From Phytobacter palmae (GTDB lineage: Bacteria > Pseudomonadota > Gammaproteobacteria > Enterobacterales > Enterobacteriaceae): a stretch of 64,000 nucleotides of DNA. The notes under the pieces were generated by a model. That model was not told the origin of the DNA and searched no databases. It saw only the letters and a list, made by a program, of their open reading frames with translations. The stretch is taken from contig FONB01000001.1 in NCBI GenBank assembly GCA_900112785.1, positions 62,001 through 126,000 of the forward strand, given 5' to 3'. Of the stretch, positions 28,264-41,345 are shown piece by piece (the first letter of the stretch is position 1; each line of letters begins with the position of its first letter). The translations under genes and the position numbers were made by a program.

Positions 28264-30046
28264 GGGTCGACTCCTTCTTATCAGCGGCTTCCGCTTCGCC
28301 ACCGTAAACACGTTTTGCAGGCGGCAGCGTCGTTATCTTCACGTCGCTGTAATCAAGACGGGTAGTACCGTCTGCATCCCGGTACGCCAGGGTGTGCTTG
28401 AGGAAGTTGACGTCATCGCGCTCCGTGCAGCCTTCATCCAGACGTTGATGCGCTCCGCGCGACTCTTTACGTGCCAGTGCGGAATGGGCCATACATTCGG
28501 CGACGTTCAGCCCATGTCCCAGCTCAATGGTATAAAGGATGTCGGTATTGAAAACGCTGGACGTATCCGTGATGCGCACACGTTTGAAACGCTCCTGCAA
28601 CTCTGCCAGCTTATCAACGGTTTTTTGCATCAGTTCAGGCGTACGGTAGATACCGCAGCCTTCTTCCATTGACTCACCCATTTCGTCGCGAATTTTCGCC
28701 CAGTTTTCCGTGCCTTCCTGGTTAACTAGATTTTTCAGCCGTTGCTCAACGTCGGCGGCCTGTGCATTCAACGCTGCATCGCTGGCCGCTGTGGCGGAGG
28801 CGGCACGTGCCATAGCCTGTTCACCCGCCAGACGGCCAAACACGACCAGTTCCGCCAGTGAGTTAGAGCCAAGGCGGTTTGCGCCATGCAGGCCGACGGA
28901 TGAACATTCACCCACAGCAAAGAGCCCCTTAATGCGGGTCTCACACTGCTGGTCGGTTTCGATACCGCCCATCGTATAATGCGCGGTAGGGCGTACCGGA
29001 ATGGGGTCTTTTACCGGGTCCACGCCAACATAGGCTTTTGCCAGTTCGCAAATAAATGGCAGCCGCTCCAGCAGTTTTTTCTCACCCAGATGGCGCAAGT
29101 CAAGATGGACGACATCGCCGCGTGGGGTCGAAATAGTGTTGCCTTTACGCCATTCATGCCAGAACGCCTGCGATACTTTGTCGCGTGGCCCCAGCTCCAT
29201 ATATTTGTTTTTCGGTTCGCCCAGCGGGGTTTCAGGACCCATGCCGTAATCCTGCAGATAGCGGTAGCCGTTTTTGTTGACCAGAATACCGCCTTCGCCA
29301 CGGCAGCCTTCCGTCATCAAAATACCGGAGCCCGGTAGCCCGGTGGGGTGATACTGGACAAACTCCATATCACGCAGCGGTACGCCGTGGGCAAGTGCCA
29401 TGCCCATACCGTCGCCCGTGACGATACCGCCATTAGTGTTGTAACGATAAACACGGCCCGCACCGCCTGTTGCCATAACGACCGCGTTGGCACGAATCTG
29501 CACCAGCGTGCCTTCCATCATATTCATCGCCACCAGGCCACGCGCATGCCCATCGTCGACCAGAATATCCAGCACGAAGTGCTCGTCAAAACGCTGAATT
29601 TGCGGGAACTGGAGTGATGCCTGAAAGAGGGTATGCAGCATATGGAAGCCGGTTTTATCTGCGGCAAACCAGGTGCGTTCGATCTTCATACCGCCAAAGC
29701 GACGTACGTTGACAGAACCATCAGGGCGGCGGCTCCACGGGCAGCCCCAGAGTTCCAGCTGGGTCATTTCGGTGGGGCAATGACGGACAAAGTAGTCAAC
29801 GACATCCTGTTCGCACAGCCAGTCGCCGCCGGCTACAGTGTCGTGAAAGTGGTACTCGAAGCTGTCATGATCCTGTGCAACGGCTGCGGAACCGCCTTCT
29901 GCGGCCACGGTGTGGCTACGCATGGGGTAAACTTTTGAAATAAGAGCGATTTTAGCATTTGGATTTGCCTGGGCGGCTGCTATGGCGGCACGTAAACCTG
30001 CACCACCCGCGCCAATTACAGCAAGATCGGCTTGAAAAGTTTGCAC
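28256..30046 (-). CDS. frdA: FrdA fumarate reductase flavoprotein
   Basis: 596 residues. It reduces fumarate to succinate as the terminal step of anaerobic fumarate respiration, on the cytoplasmic face. The N-terminal FAD fold has [11 protein letters not shown]; the covalent flavin His is in [10 protein letters not shown] (~45); active-site segments [21 protein letters not shown] and HYTMGGI are intact. First gene of frdABCD, with an FNR-type site upstream. Works with AspA and DcuA, encoded at 11.7-14.5 kb. Confidence 0.97.
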   Translation of the reverse strand: MQTFQADLAVIGAGGAGLRAAIAAAQANPNAKIALISKVYPMRSHTVAAEGGSAAVAQDHDSFEYHFHDTVAGGDWLCEQDVVDYFVRHCPTEMTQLELWGCPWSRRPDGSVNVRRFGGMKIERTWFAADKTGFHMLHTLFQASLQFPQIQRFDEHFVLDILVDDGHARGLVAMNMMEGTLVQIRANAVVMATGGAGRVYRYNTNGGIVTGDGMGMALAHGVPLRDMEFVQYHPTGLPGSGILMTEGCRGEGGILVNKNGYRYLQDYGMGPETPLGEPKNKYMELGPRDKVSQAFWHEWRKGNTISTPRGDVVHLDLRHLGEKKLLERLPFICELAKAYVGVDPVKDPIPVRPTAHYTMGGIETDQQCETRIKGLFAVGECSSVGLHGANRLGSNSLAELVVFGRLAGEQAMARAASATAASDAALNAQAADVEQRLKNLVNQEGTENWAKIRDEMGESMEEGCGIYRTPELMQKTVDKLAELQERFKRVRITDTSSVFNTDILYTIELGHGLNVAECMAHSALARKESRGAHQRLDEGCTERDDVNFLKHTLAYRDADGTTRLDYSDVKITTLPPAKRVYGGEAEAADKKESTHG

Positions 30047-30224
30047 GACATTCCTCCTGATTATTGTTATTTCGCAACCCTTTCAGATCTGACGATGAGC
30101 CGGACCGGCCAGGGCCTCGAATACGATTCCACTGCTCCTTTATTGGTACGCATTATAATCTTAGGACTGTGAGGGAAATTTGACCTGTTCGATTTTTTTA
30201 ACGTATGAATGGCCTAAAACATCA

Positions 30225-30238
30225 TTGATTTTGATTAA
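30225..30238 (-). promoter_or_regulatory. FNR site of the frd promoter
   Basis: TTGAT-TTTG-ATTAA, one mismatch from TTGAT-N4-ATCAA, about 180 bp before the frdA start, in the 322-bp frdA/epmA gap. It fits anaerobic activation of frd as in E. coli. The rest of the gap shows no gene. Confidence 0.7.
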
Positions 30239-30368
30239 TTTAATTACAAAACCCCCGACCTTTAGTGTTTTTAGCTCCCGGCACTGAACCCTTATTCCGC
30301 TCAAAATTTGTCTCTCTGAGCCGATACGGGTAGACTTCGTGCCCTTGTCTGAATTCGGAGAAAGTACC

Positions 30369-31346
30369 ATGAGCGAGACGGCAACCTGGCAGCCGAGCGC
30401 GTCCATTCCTAACTTATTAAAACGCGCAGCAATTATGGCGGAAATTCGGCGATTCTTTGCCGATCGCGGCGTGTTAGAGGTGGAAACGCCTTGTATGAGC
30501 CAGGCCACGGTAACTGATATTCATCTGTTCCCGTTTGAGACCCGTTTCGTTGGTCCCGGCCATTCTCAGGGGATGAATCTGTATCTGATGACCAGCCCGG
30601 AATACCACATGAAGCGCCTTCTGGCGGCAGGTTGTGGCCCGGTTTTCCAGTTGTGCCGTAGCTTCCGTAACGAGGAAATGGGGCGTCATCATAATCCTGA
30701 GTTCACCATGCTGGAGTGGTATCGTCCGCATTACGATATGTATCGTCTGATGAATGAAGTGGATGATCTTCTGCAGCAGGTGCTGGAGTGCCCGGCTGCG
30801 GAGTCGCTCTCTTATCAGCAGGCTTTCCAGCGTTACCTCGAAATTGATCCGCTTTCTGCCGATAAACCTCAACTGCGTGAAGTGGCGGCGAAGCTTGATT
30901 TAAGCAATATCGCAGACACTGAAGAAGACCGCGATACCTTGCTGCAACTGCTGTTTACTATGGGCGTCGAACCGCATATCGGCAAAGACCGTCCGGCGTT
31001 TGTTTACCACTTCCCGGCAAGCCAGGCCGCGCTGGCGCAAATCAGCACCGAAGATCATCGCGTGGCGGAACGTTTTGAGGTCTATTTCAAAGGCATTGAA
31101 CTGGCGAATGGTTTCCATGAACTGACAGATGCCCGCGAACAGCAGCAGCGTTTTGAGCAGGATAATCGTAAGCGTGCCGCGCGTGGTCTGCCGCAGCAGC
31201 CGGTGGATACGAATCTGCTGGAGGCTCTGAAAGCGGGTATGCCGGATTGCTCCGGAGTGGCGTTGGGCGTTGATCGTCTGGTGATGCTGGCGCTGGGGGC
31301 AGAAAGCCTCGCTGAGGTGATGGCGTTTACCGTCGATCGTGCTTAA
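30369..31346 (+). CDS. epmA: EpmA, EF-P beta-lysylation enzyme
   Basis: 325 residues. A class II lysyl-tRNA synthetase paralogue without the anticodon-binding domain; it attaches (R)-beta-lysine to Lys34 of EF-P. Class II motifs are clear: motif 2 [20 protein letters not shown] (~98-117) and motif 3 [15 protein letters not shown] near the C-terminus. The ATG at 30369 has GGAG upstream. E. coli has yjeM, yjeN and yjeO between epmA and mscM; these are absent here. Confidence 0.97.
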   Translation: MSETATWQPSASIPNLLKRAAIMAEIRRFFADRGVLEVETPCMSQATVTDIHLFPFETRFVGPGHSQGMNLYLMTSPEYHMKRLLAAGCGPVFQLCRSFRNEEMGRHHNPEFTMLEWYRPHYDMYRLMNEVDDLLQQVLECPAAESLSYQQAFQRYLEIDPLSADKPQLREVAAKLDLSNIADTEEDRDTLLQLLFTMGVEPHIGKDRPAFVYHFPASQAALAQISTEDHRVAERFEVYFKGIELANGFHELTDAREQQQRFEQDNRKRAARGLPQQPVDTNLLEALKAGMPDCSGVALGVDRLVMLALGAESLAEVMAFTVDRA

Positions 31347-31354
31347 GGTAAATG

Positions 31355-31386
31355 CAAACGGCAACTAACAGGTTGCCGTTTTTGTG
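31355..31386. terminator. epmA terminator
   Basis: AAACGGCAAC / GTTGCCGTTT with loop TAACAG, followed by TTTGTG. Confidence 0.85.
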
Positions 31387-31425
31387 TCAAAGTAGCCCCG
31401 ATGAGCGCAGCGCATCGGGGAAAGA

Positions 31426-34400
31426 TTACACACTTCCCGCCGGACGACTCCCTTTCCCTGCCGATGTCAGCGTGCGCGCCGTGCGCTTGCCGTCCAGACT
31501 TTCAAGCCGCATCTGGAACGGTGGGAATGGCAGATCAATGCCATGCTCGCGGAAGCCCGCCAGAATCAACTGATGGATCTCATGGCGTAGCGGCATACGG
31601 TGCCCCATTTCGGCCGCGTAGATACGCAGTTCAAAAAGCTGAATCCCCTGCTGGAGATCAACCAGGAACACTTCAGGGGCAGGGTTATCAATCACAAACG
31701 TACAACGTTCCGCAGCGGTATAAAGGATCTGCGTGACCTCTTCGCTGTTGGCATCGGCAGGTGCCGGAACTGTCAGCACCACACGCGTTACCGAATCCGA
31801 CAGCGACCAGTTGATAAACTGCTCGGTAATAAACGCTTTATTTGGCACGATGATCTCTTTGCGATCCCAGTCGCTGATCGTCGTGGCGCGGGTATTGATC
31901 TTCGTGACGCTGCCTGTCAGGTCGCGGATCGTCACGGTATCGCCGATGCGGATCGGTTTTTCAAACAGAATAATCAGACCTGAAATAAAGTTAGCGAAGA
32001 TCTCCTGCAGGCCAAAGCCCAGACCAACACCGAGGGCGGCAACCAGCCACTGCAGTTTTGCCCATTCGATGCCGATCATTGAGAACCCCACCAGCCCGCC
32101 AAACAGCATCAGCAGGTATTTGGTGATGGTGGTGATGGCGTAACCAGTGCCTGGGGTGAGATCCAGGTGCTGTAACAGGGCAAGCTCAAGCAGCGCCGGG
32201 AAGTTGCGTACCAGTTGCGTGGTGATGATAAACACCAGAATGGCTATCAACACTGCGCCGAGGGTGATAGGTTCAAGGCTTTCCACTCCCTGCACCGTGG
32301 AGGTGACATCCCACAGGGAAATGTTCTCCAGGAAGCCGAACGCCGAGTGAATTTCTGACCACAGCACAATGACCGAGAGCAGCGCGATAAGCATCAGGAT
32401 CGAGCGAACCAGGCGCAGTGATTGCACGCTAATGGCGTCCAGATCGAGCTCTTTTTCGTCTATCTCGACCGATCCTTCTGTGCTGGTGGAGTGCGGCGTC
32501 TCATCTTCGCCTTTCGCGCGCTGGGCGAGGATCTCCGCGCGACGATGCCGGGCACGATCAAACGCCAGACGGCGGCGCTGGATCAGCATCCAGCGGCGAA
32601 TAATGTGATAGACCACCAGTAACAGGAACCAGATAGCGACGGAGGTCTCCAGACGCGCCAGTAGTGCCTGCGAGGTGGCCAGATAGCCCACCGCGGCCGC
32701 CATAATCGCAATGAGCGGCGCGCTCAGCAGCAGGTTCCACAGCAGGCGGTTCGGCATGTTGTCGCCCGAACCGGTTTTATCGACATAGAGCGGGATCCCG
32801 GCGCGTTTAAGGCTGAGTGTTACGACCGCCAGCGCGCCACAAATCAGAATAAAGCAGAGCCTCCCCAGGGATCCGGAAAACTCCCTGTCATTGAGGTTAT
32901 CGAACATAATCAGCGCCATAATCAATGGCACGATAAAACCAATGCTCATCAGATAATTGCGCATTCCACGCGCCACACGATGACGCGGCCAGCCGAAATG
33001 GGCGACAAATAACCCGGTTGGACGGGCAAAGGTGGCGCAAATCATGACGACCCACAGTAGCGGAACGGTCGCGGTGACCCCGTCGCCAATCGCCACGGCC
33101 AGGGGATAAGGCCAGGCTTCCCGTAAGCCGTAACCGAGCGTCGCCCACAGTACGGGAAGTGGAAGGGCGACCAGAATCGACCAGAACACAGTACGCATTG
33201 TCAGCCAGAAATGGTCCTGGGTGACTTTGCCGACTTTGGCGCTGGAACGCTCCAGGAAACGGGTGAAATGCTTACGTGAGTAGAGGCTAAAACCCACGAG
33301 GATGAGCGCGCCGAAAAGCGGGAACAGGGTCTCTTTGCTGGTCAGCATCATCACGCTGGCTTTACCGAGCTGGCTAAAGGTATCCAGCGAGATCAGGCGT
33401 CGCAGATCCTGCACGATTTCAACCGGCCAGCTCAGGCTCATCGGACTGACGTCTGCCGTCCAGAAAAGGTAGCGGTGCGTGGCTTCATTCACCTCGCGCA
33501 GCGCATCCTCGAGCTGGCTATTGGATACTTTAAGCTTCGTCAGCTCCAGTATCAGCGTGTCACCGCCCTGCAGTAATGAGGAGAGGAGCTCGCGCTGCGT
33601 GCGCAATTGGGCATCAAGGATACGGCTCTGCTCAGTCGTCAGTTGCTGGCCGTCAGCCTGGCGAATCTGCCGCAACTGAGGTTGCTTGTTCATCAGATCT
33701 TCATAGCGCATCCGATGTACCCGCAGCTGGGCCATTTCCGTATCGAGCTGCTGGGGTTTAGGCATCTCCGGCAATCGGGCTACCTGAGCACGCAACGCTT
33801 CGCCCAGCATATTTGACGCGCCCAGCCACTGTGACTGCTCGCGCAGGGTGTTGAGTGCCTGACGAACCTGCAACATCTGATTGGTCGCCTGACGCTGCTG
33901 TGAGGCGACCAGGTCCATGCGCTGAGCCTGCTGATTCAGCGCCTGCGACAGCTCACGGTTGATCTTAAACTGTTCAACAATACCCGGCGGCAGGTTGTCG
34001 CTGTTTTCCGCCAGTTGTTCGGTACTCTCCAGCGCCTGTTCGGCTTCACGCTGACGCTGGCTGTTAAGCTGATTGCGCAGGGCCTGCAGGTAAGCATCCA
34101 GTTGTTGTGCCTGCTTTTGGGCCAGCTCGGAGCGCATCCGCGCGAGTTCCTGACGGTTATTCGCCGATAGCTGTGCCAGCTCCAGTTCATCGACCAGCGC
34201 CCTCAGCCTGGCAGACTCTGCCTGCGCACTGAGATTTTGCGCCTGGGCGAGCGGCGTATTGCTGGTTTGCGCGCCGATGCGGCGTTCAACTTCATTTACC
34301 TGACGGCGGGTGTCCGTTTGCTGTTGCGGAAGCTGGCTTAGCGAATCATTAATTTCCCGGGCACGCTCCTGCTCTTGTTGCGCCTGGCGGGTTTTCTCCA

Positions 34401-34758
34401 GCAATTGACTGCTGACCTGCAGAATTTCCTGATTTAGCGCATCGGTACTTATATTGGCAGGCACCGATTTTGGCTCATCGCGCAGGTTATCTAACTGCGA
34501 GCGTAATGTCCGGGATAGTTTGGGGAAATTATCGATAACATCTTGATATTGTTGAGCGCGCTCAAGCGAACCTTTACGTTCTTCAAGCGCGTTCAGCGCG
34601 GCCTGGAGCACTTCGACGGTTTCAGCCTGATCGGGGGTGGCTTTTGCCGCTTTAGCTTGTTCCAGTTCTTGCGAGATTTGTTTGGCATCGGGGGCCGTTG
34701 CTGCGTTGGCCCCCAGGCTGAGGCACCAGGCCATCAGGAAAATGATAATCAGGCGCAC
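31426..34758 (-). CDS. mscM: MscM (YjeP) miniconductance mechanosensitive channel
   Basis: 1110 residues, close to E. coli YjeP (1107). A signal peptide (residues 1-19) is followed by a ~450-residue periplasmic region of long coiled coils rich in Gln/Glu/Arg, then about eleven membrane segments, and a C-terminal MscS domain with the pore-helix GVGLGFGLQEIFANFISGLIILFE and the beta-domain RIGDTVTIRDLTGSVTKINTRATTI. It opens on osmotic down-shock to release solutes. It lies 18 bp after psd on the - strand; in E. coli psd-mscM is a sigma E-controlled operon. Confidence 0.96.
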   Translation of the reverse strand: MRLIIIFLMAWCLSLGANAATAPDAKQISQELEQAKAAKATPDQAETVEVLQAALNALEERKGSLERAQQYQDVIDNFPKLSRTLRSQLDNLRDEPKSVPANISTDALNQEILQVSSQLLEKTRQAQQEQERAREINDSLSQLPQQQTDTRRQVNEVERRIGAQTSNTPLAQAQNLSAQAESARLRALVDELELAQLSANNRQELARMRSELAQKQAQQLDAYLQALRNQLNSQRQREAEQALESTEQLAENSDNLPPGIVEQFKINRELSQALNQQAQRMDLVASQQRQATNQMLQVRQALNTLREQSQWLGASNMLGEALRAQVARLPEMPKPQQLDTEMAQLRVHRMRYEDLMNKQPQLRQIRQADGQQLTTEQSRILDAQLRTQRELLSSLLQGGDTLILELTKLKVSNSQLEDALREVNEATHRYLFWTADVSPMSLSWPVEIVQDLRRLISLDTFSQLGKASVMMLTSKETLFPLFGALILVGFSLYSRKHFTRFLERSSAKVGKVTQDHFWLTMRTVFWSILVALPLPVLWATLGYGLREAWPYPLAVAIGDGVTATVPLLWVVMICATFARPTGLFVAHFGWPRHRVARGMRNYLMSIGFIVPLIMALIMFDNLNDREFSGSLGRLCFILICGALAVVTLSLKRAGIPLYVDKTGSGDNMPNRLLWNLLLSAPLIAIMAAAVGYLATSQALLARLETSVAIWFLLLVVYHIIRRWMLIQRRRLAFDRARHRRAEILAQRAKGEDETPHSTSTEGSVEIDEKELDLDAISVQSLRLVRSILMLIALLSVIVLWSEIHSAFGFLENISLWDVTSTVQGVESLEPITLGAVLIAILVFIITTQLVRNFPALLELALLQHLDLTPGTGYAITTITKYLLMLFGGLVGFSMIGIEWAKLQWLVAALGVGLGFGLQEIFANFISGLIILFEKPIRIGDTVTIRDLTGSVTKINTRATTISDWDRKEIIVPNKAFITEQFINWSLSDSVTRVVLTVPAPADANSEEVTQILYTAAERCTFVIDNPAPEVFLVDLQQGIQLFELRIYAAEMGHRMPLRHEIHQLILAGFREHGIDLPFPPFQMRLESLDGKRTARTLTSAGKGSRPAGSV

Positions 34759-34776
34759 TACAGCTTACCTTCTTCG

Positions 34777-35745
34777 TTAAACTTCGTCTTTCTTGTCGTC
34801 TACCAGCGGGCTTGCATCCAGCTCGGCGGCAATTTCTTCTGCCGGCAGAGGCGTCGGTTCAGCCTCCGGCGTGAACAGCGTTTCGGTGGAGACGGCCAGC
34901 GGCTCGCCGATTTTGGTCACAGACAGGCTTTGCAGATGTTCCGCCAGATTCACTTTACCAGGGGCGAACAGGTTAATCACCGTTGAACCCAGCTTGAAGC
35001 GGCCCATCTCCTGGCCTTTCAGCAACGCAACTGCGCCATCACTCTCGCCTGCAGGCCAGGTCCAGCGCTTGATGATGCCTTCGCGCGGCGGCGTGATCGT
35101 ACCAGCCCAGACGGTTTCAATACTGCCGACAATCGTGGCCCCGACCAGAATCTGTGCCATCGGGCCAAATTCGGTATCAAACAGACAGATGACGCGTTCA
35201 TTACGGGCAAACAGATTCGGCACGTTTTGCGCGGTCAGGTGGTTAACTGAAAACAGGTCGCCTGGAACATAAATCATTTCCCGCAGGATGCCATTACACG
35301 GCATATGCACGCGGTGATAGTCACGCGGTGACAGATAAGTGGTAGCAAAAGAACCATTACGGAACAGGTCCGCCATCAGGTAGTTGCCTGCCAGCAGAGC
35401 TTCAAGGCTGTAATCGTGGCCTTTGGCTTGCAGGATTTTATCGTTTTCAATTTTACCAAGCTGGCTTATCACGCCGTCTGCGGGCATGACCAGGATGTTC
35501 GGATCGGTGTTCAGCGGGCGAACATCGTCACGTAAAGGACGCACAAAGAAGTCGTTGAAGGTGCGATAGCTGGCAGTGTCCGGCTTTTGCGCCTCTTTCA
35601 TATCGACTTTGTAGTATTTGACGAACAGATCAATAACCAGTTTGGTCAGCCAGCCTGCGCGTTTGCTTGCGCCCCAGCCCGCCAGGCGAGTGAGCCACAG
35701 TTTCGGCAGAATGTATTGAAGCGAAAGTTTAAATGAGTTTAACAA
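34777..35745 (-). CDS. psd: Phosphatidylserine decarboxylase proenzyme
   Basis: 322 residues. It decarboxylates phosphatidylserine to phosphatidylethanolamine at the inner membrane. The self-cleavage site LGST (in [12 protein letters not shown], near residue 254) creates the pyruvoyl group on the Ser; the catalytic DYHRVHMP motif is present. The acidic C-terminal tail ([24 protein letters not shown]) belongs to the alpha chain. It lies between rsgA and mscM on the same strand. Confidence 0.97.
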   Translation of the reverse strand: MLNSFKLSLQYILPKLWLTRLAGWGASKRAGWLTKLVIDLFVKYYKVDMKEAQKPDTASYRTFNDFFVRPLRDDVRPLNTDPNILVMPADGVISQLGKIENDKILQAKGHDYSLEALLAGNYLMADLFRNGSFATTYLSPRDYHRVHMPCNGILREMIYVPGDLFSVNHLTAQNVPNLFARNERVICLFDTEFGPMAQILVGATIVGSIETVWAGTITPPREGIIKRWTWPAGESDGAVALLKGQEMGRFKLGSTVINLFAPGKVNLAEHLQSLSVTKIGEPLAVSTETLFTPEAEPTPLPAEEIAAELDASPLVDDKKDEV

Positions 35746-35843
35746 AGTAGCCTCCAGGCCATTGTTTTTGTCGTTCCTGACCCGGCGCTATCGCCAGGTC
35801 TTTGCAAAAAAGGGGACGATTCTAACGACGCTTAGCTTAGTTG

Positions 35844-36899
35844 TCAGTCATCGGATTCAGAAAAGCTTTTACGCGTTTTTACTTGTGTCATGCTTTCGAG
35901 AATACGGTGATAATTTTCGAACCGTGTTTCGGCGATTTCTCCCTTCTCGACGGCTTCGCGAATGGCGCAGCCCGGATCGCTGGCGTGTTTACAGTCACGG
36001 TATTTGCAATGCCCGATATAGTCATGGAATTCGACAAAGCCGTTAGTAATTTGTTCCGGCTCCAGATGCCAGAGCCCAAATTCACGCACCCCAGGAGAAT
36101 CAATGACATCACCGCCGTGCGGGAAGTGATAAAGACGTGCTGCCGTCGTCGTGTGCTGGCCCAGACCGGAATTATCAGAGACATCATTTGTCAGGATTTG
36201 GTCTTCATGCAGACCGAGCAGGGCGTTCAACAGGCTCGATTTGCCCACCCCGGACTGTCCGGCGAAGATACTGATGCGGTCAGTTAATGCCTCTTCAAGC
36301 GGTTGCAGCCCGTTCTGAGTATGGCTGGATACCATCAAAACGCGATAACCGATTTTGCGGTAGATATCCATTTGCTCATTCACAAAGGCCATGCCTTCAT
36401 CGTCCAGCAGATCGATTTTGTTCAGAACGATCAGCGGTTCAACGTCCAGCGCTTCGCAGGCAACCAGATAGCGATCAATAATATTCAGCGAGAGTTCCGG
36501 CAGGATGGCGGAAACGATCACGATCTGATCGATATTTGCCGCGATCGGTTTTACCCCATCGTAAAAATCAGGCCGGGTCAGTACGGAGCTGCGATCATGT
36601 ACCGCTTCGACAATGCCTTTTACCGTAACGCCTTCAGCAGCCTCTTTACCCGGACGCCAGACGACGCGGTCGCCCGTGACCAGTGAACGAATGGTACGAC
36701 GAATATTGCAACGGTGTACGGTGCCATCCACGGATTCAACATCCGCGTGCATGCCGAAGCGGCTGATTACTATGCCCTCAGACGGCTCGCCAAACAGGTT
36801 GTCATCGTAGTCGGCTTTCTCCGCAGACGTTTTTAACCGACGCTGATGATTCGCGTTGACGCGGCGTTGTTGTCCTTTGGAGAGTTTATTTTTACTCAA
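35844..36899 (-). CDS. rsgA: RsgA small-subunit ribosome biogenesis GTPase
   Basis: 351 residues from a TTG at 36899 ([19 protein letters not shown]), matching the E. coli protein start; AGGAG lies about 9 bp upstream. A circularly permuted GTPase: G4 NKID comes before G1 GQSGVGKSS and G3 DSPG. The N-terminal OB domain follows a basic tail, and the C-terminal zinc knuckle is [14 protein letters not shown]. It acts late in 30S maturation. It is divergent from orn, whose start lies 107 bp away. Confidence 0.95.
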   Translation of the reverse strand: MSKNKLSKGQQRRVNANHQRRLKTSAEKADYDDNLFGEPSEGIVISRFGMHADVESVDGTVHRCNIRRTIRSLVTGDRVVWRPGKEAAEGVTVKGIVEAVHDRSSVLTRPDFYDGVKPIAANIDQIVIVSAILPELSLNIIDRYLVACEALDVEPLIVLNKIDLLDDEGMAFVNEQMDIYRKIGYRVLMVSSHTQNGLQPLEEALTDRISIFAGQSGVGKSSLLNALLGLHEDQILTNDVSDNSGLGQHTTTAARLYHFPHGGDVIDSPGVREFGLWHLEPEQITNGFVEFHDYIGHCKYRDCKHASDPGCAIREAVEKGEIAETRFENYHRILESMTQVKTRKSFSESDD

Positions 36900-37005
36900 T
36901 CGTACTGGCTCCTGGTCGCCCCGGATGGGCAAAACCTTTATGATACACGCTATTTTAGATGAATATAGTCACGCTGAATATGACGCGAGAAGGGTGGAAA
37001 ATAGC

Positions 37006-37551
37006 ATGAGTGCAAATGAAAACAACCTGATTTGGATCGATCTGGAGATGACCGGTCTGAATCCGGAACGCGATCGTATTATTGAAATCGCAACCCTGGT
37101 CACCGACGCAAATCTGAATATCCTGGCGGAGGGGCCGACAATTGCGGTTCATCAGTCTGACGCTCAGCTGGCGCTGATGGATGACTGGAACGTACGCACC
37201 CATACCGGCAGTGGCCTGGTGGAACGCGTCAAGGCAAGCCAGTTCGATGATCGTGCGGCAGAACTGGCGACCATCGAATTTCTGAAAGCGTGGGTGCCGG
37301 CGGGCAAGTCGCCAATCTGTGGCAACAGTATCGGTCAGGACCGTCGTTTTCTGTTTAAGTATATGCCGGAACTGGAAGCTTACTTCCACTATCGTTATCT
37401 GGACGTAAGCACGTTAAAAGAGTTAGCGCGTCGCTGGAAACCGGAAATTCTCGACGGTTTCAAAAAGCAGGGCACGCACCAGGCGATGGACGACATACGC
37501 GAGTCTGTGGCTGAGCTTGCTTACTATCGCGAACATTTTATTAAGCTATAA
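37006..37551 (+). CDS. orn: Oligoribonuclease
   Basis: 181 residues, the standard length, starting [19 protein letters not shown] DEDDh 3'-5' exonuclease that degrades very short RNAs, including pGpG. The catalytic residues are visible: DLEMTG (ExoI), DRRFLFKY region (ExoII) and [12 protein letters not shown] (ExoIII). The ATG at 37006 is chosen by comparison with E. coli; in-frame sequence upstream is the rsgA antisense. Confidence 0.97.
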   Translation: MSANENNLIWIDLEMTGLNPERDRIIEIATLVTDANLNILAEGPTIAVHQSDAQLALMDDWNVRTHTGSGLVERVKASQFDDRAAELATIEFLKAWVPAGKSPICGNSIGQDRRFLFKYMPELEAYFHYRYLDVSTLKELARRWKPEILDGFKKQGTHQAMDDIRESVAELAYYREHFIKL

Positions 37552-37669
37552 AAATGCTGTCCGGATGGATGAAAAAGGGAGTAAGGTAGTCCGTCCGGTG
37601 CAAAAACAGGCAAGATGACGAATAATCGAGCACTTGAGCGAAAAATTTAAAAAATCGTTTTCGGGGGGC

Positions 37670-37697
37670 TTGCAGGAGAAAGGAATTCTCGTATAAT
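37670..37697 (+). promoter_or_regulatory. Promoter of the tRNA-Gly genes
   Basis: TTGCAG (37670-37675), 16-bp spacer, TATAAT (37692-37697), then a GC-rich GCGCCTCCC discriminator typical of stable RNA promoters; about 57 bp before the first tRNA. Confidence 0.85.
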
Positions 37698-37754
37698 GCG
37701 CCTCCCGTGACGACACAGAAATGTGAAATTACGACAGCAAGAAAAATGATGTTT

Positions 37755-37830
<76 letters not shown>

Positions 37831-37866
37831 AAATTTGAAAAGTATCGAAAGATACGCACCACCCAA

Positions 37867-37942
<76 letters not shown>

Positions 37943-38210
37943 GATTTTTACTCCATTAAATTATCCACAGCGGAAAGCACATGCTGCGGACGATTTTTTT
38001 CGCACTTAGATATTCTTGTAAACAGACTTATCCACAGAACGCCTGCCTTCATTTGAAATCCCAATCGCTTCGCCTGATGAATAGTATCAATTTAACTTTA
38101 TGAATTATTTAATAAAAAATTCATCGTGAATTGTTAATGGGATCACTTGACGATTTTGTGGCCATTGAAACGCAATGTGTTTTTAATTTTATTCACAAGC
38201 TGTGGATGGC
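37943..38210. promoter_or_regulatory. datA-like cluster of DnaA boxes
   Basis: Three perfect DnaA boxes (TTATNCACA) on the + strand: 37961-37969 and 38028-38036 (TTATCCACA) and 38189-38197 (TTATTCACA), plus a weak inverted box at 38201-38209. Between them is a very AT-rich segment (38080-38140) with an IHF-like TATCAA. The position between tRNA-Gly genes and queG is that of E. coli datA, which binds DnaA and, with IHF, promotes hydrolysis of DnaA-ATP to limit initiation. Function here is by homology of position and motif. Confidence 0.82.
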
Positions 38211-39348
38211 TCAGGCGTCACGCGTTAAACCCTTTTCGATGACCCTCACAAGGCGTTGTTTCTTCGGTGTCTGCACTTCCACCACGCAGGCATTTCGTTT
38301 TTCCAGCTGTTGCGCAATGGCCCATTCTATATGTTCATCCAGAAGTGGGTGCTCACCCCGGCGTTGTTCCAGCGCACGTATATTGGTTTCATCCCAGGGG
38401 GCATTGCCCAGCGCGACCGCAATATTACGCAGCCAGCGTAGATGACCAATACGGCGAATCGCCGATCCTTCAGTCACTTTCAAAAACCAGCTCTCACTCC
38501 AGGCAAATAATTCAATCAGTTCCGGTGAATGGAGTGCCTTGCGTGGGCTGAAATCAGCTTCGTCGGTTAATTGTGAGAAACGGTTCCACGGGCAGATAAG
38601 CTGGCAGTCGTCGCAACCATAGATGCGGTTACCGATTAACGGACGGAACTCCTCTGGAATCGCCCCTTCCAGTTCAATGGTGAGATAAGAGATGCAGCGA
38701 CGCGCATCGACCGTATAGGGCTCGACAATCGCTCCTGTCGGGCAAATGGTGAGGCAGGCCACGCAGCGACCGCAGTTCTCTTCAACGGGCTGGTCGACAG
38801 GCAGCGGTAAATCAATGAGTAATTCTCCCAGGAAGAAGAATGATCCGGCCTGGCGATTAAGGATAAGTGAGTGCTTACCTACCCAGCCAAGCCCGGCTTT
38901 TTCAGCTAACGGGCGCTCAAGAATGGGCGCAGAATCCACAAAGGGTCTAAAATTCAGCGAAGCACAATGCTGCTGGATCTTTTCACCGAGTTGCTTTAAT
39001 CGGTTACGCAGCAATTTATGATAATCGCGGCCCAGCGCGTAGCGGCTGACATAGCCCAGCGTCGGGTTTTTAAGTGTGCTGGCGAAGGCGGCATTTGCGG
39101 GAAGGTAATTCATCCTTACGCTGATGACCCGCAAGGTGCCGGGCAGAAGCTCGTGCGGGCGGGCGCGCATCATACCGTGTCGCGCCATCCACTCCATTTC
39201 GCCATGATATTGTTTGTCCAGCCATGCCTGCAGCTTAGGCTCGCTGGCGGAAAGGTCAGTGTCGGCGATCCCGACCTGCTGAAAACCCAGTTCAGTACCC
39301 CACTGTTTGATGCTGTGCGCTAATTGATTGAGATCGAGGGGCTCTGAC

Positions 39349-39350
<2 letters not shown>
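38211..39350 (-). CDS. queG: QueG epoxyqueuosine reductase
   Basis: 379 residues from the ATG at 39350. It catalyses the last step of queuosine synthesis in tRNA, using cobalamin and two [4Fe-4S] clusters. The ferredoxin-like motifs are CGRCVACLTICP and CDDCQLICPWN; the cobalamin/substrate domain is N-terminal (YALGRDYHKLLRNRL). Its start codon overlaps that of divergent nnr. Confidence 0.96.
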
Positions 39351-41329
<1,979 letters not shown>

Positions 41330-41345
41330 TCTAAGGGATGACGGG

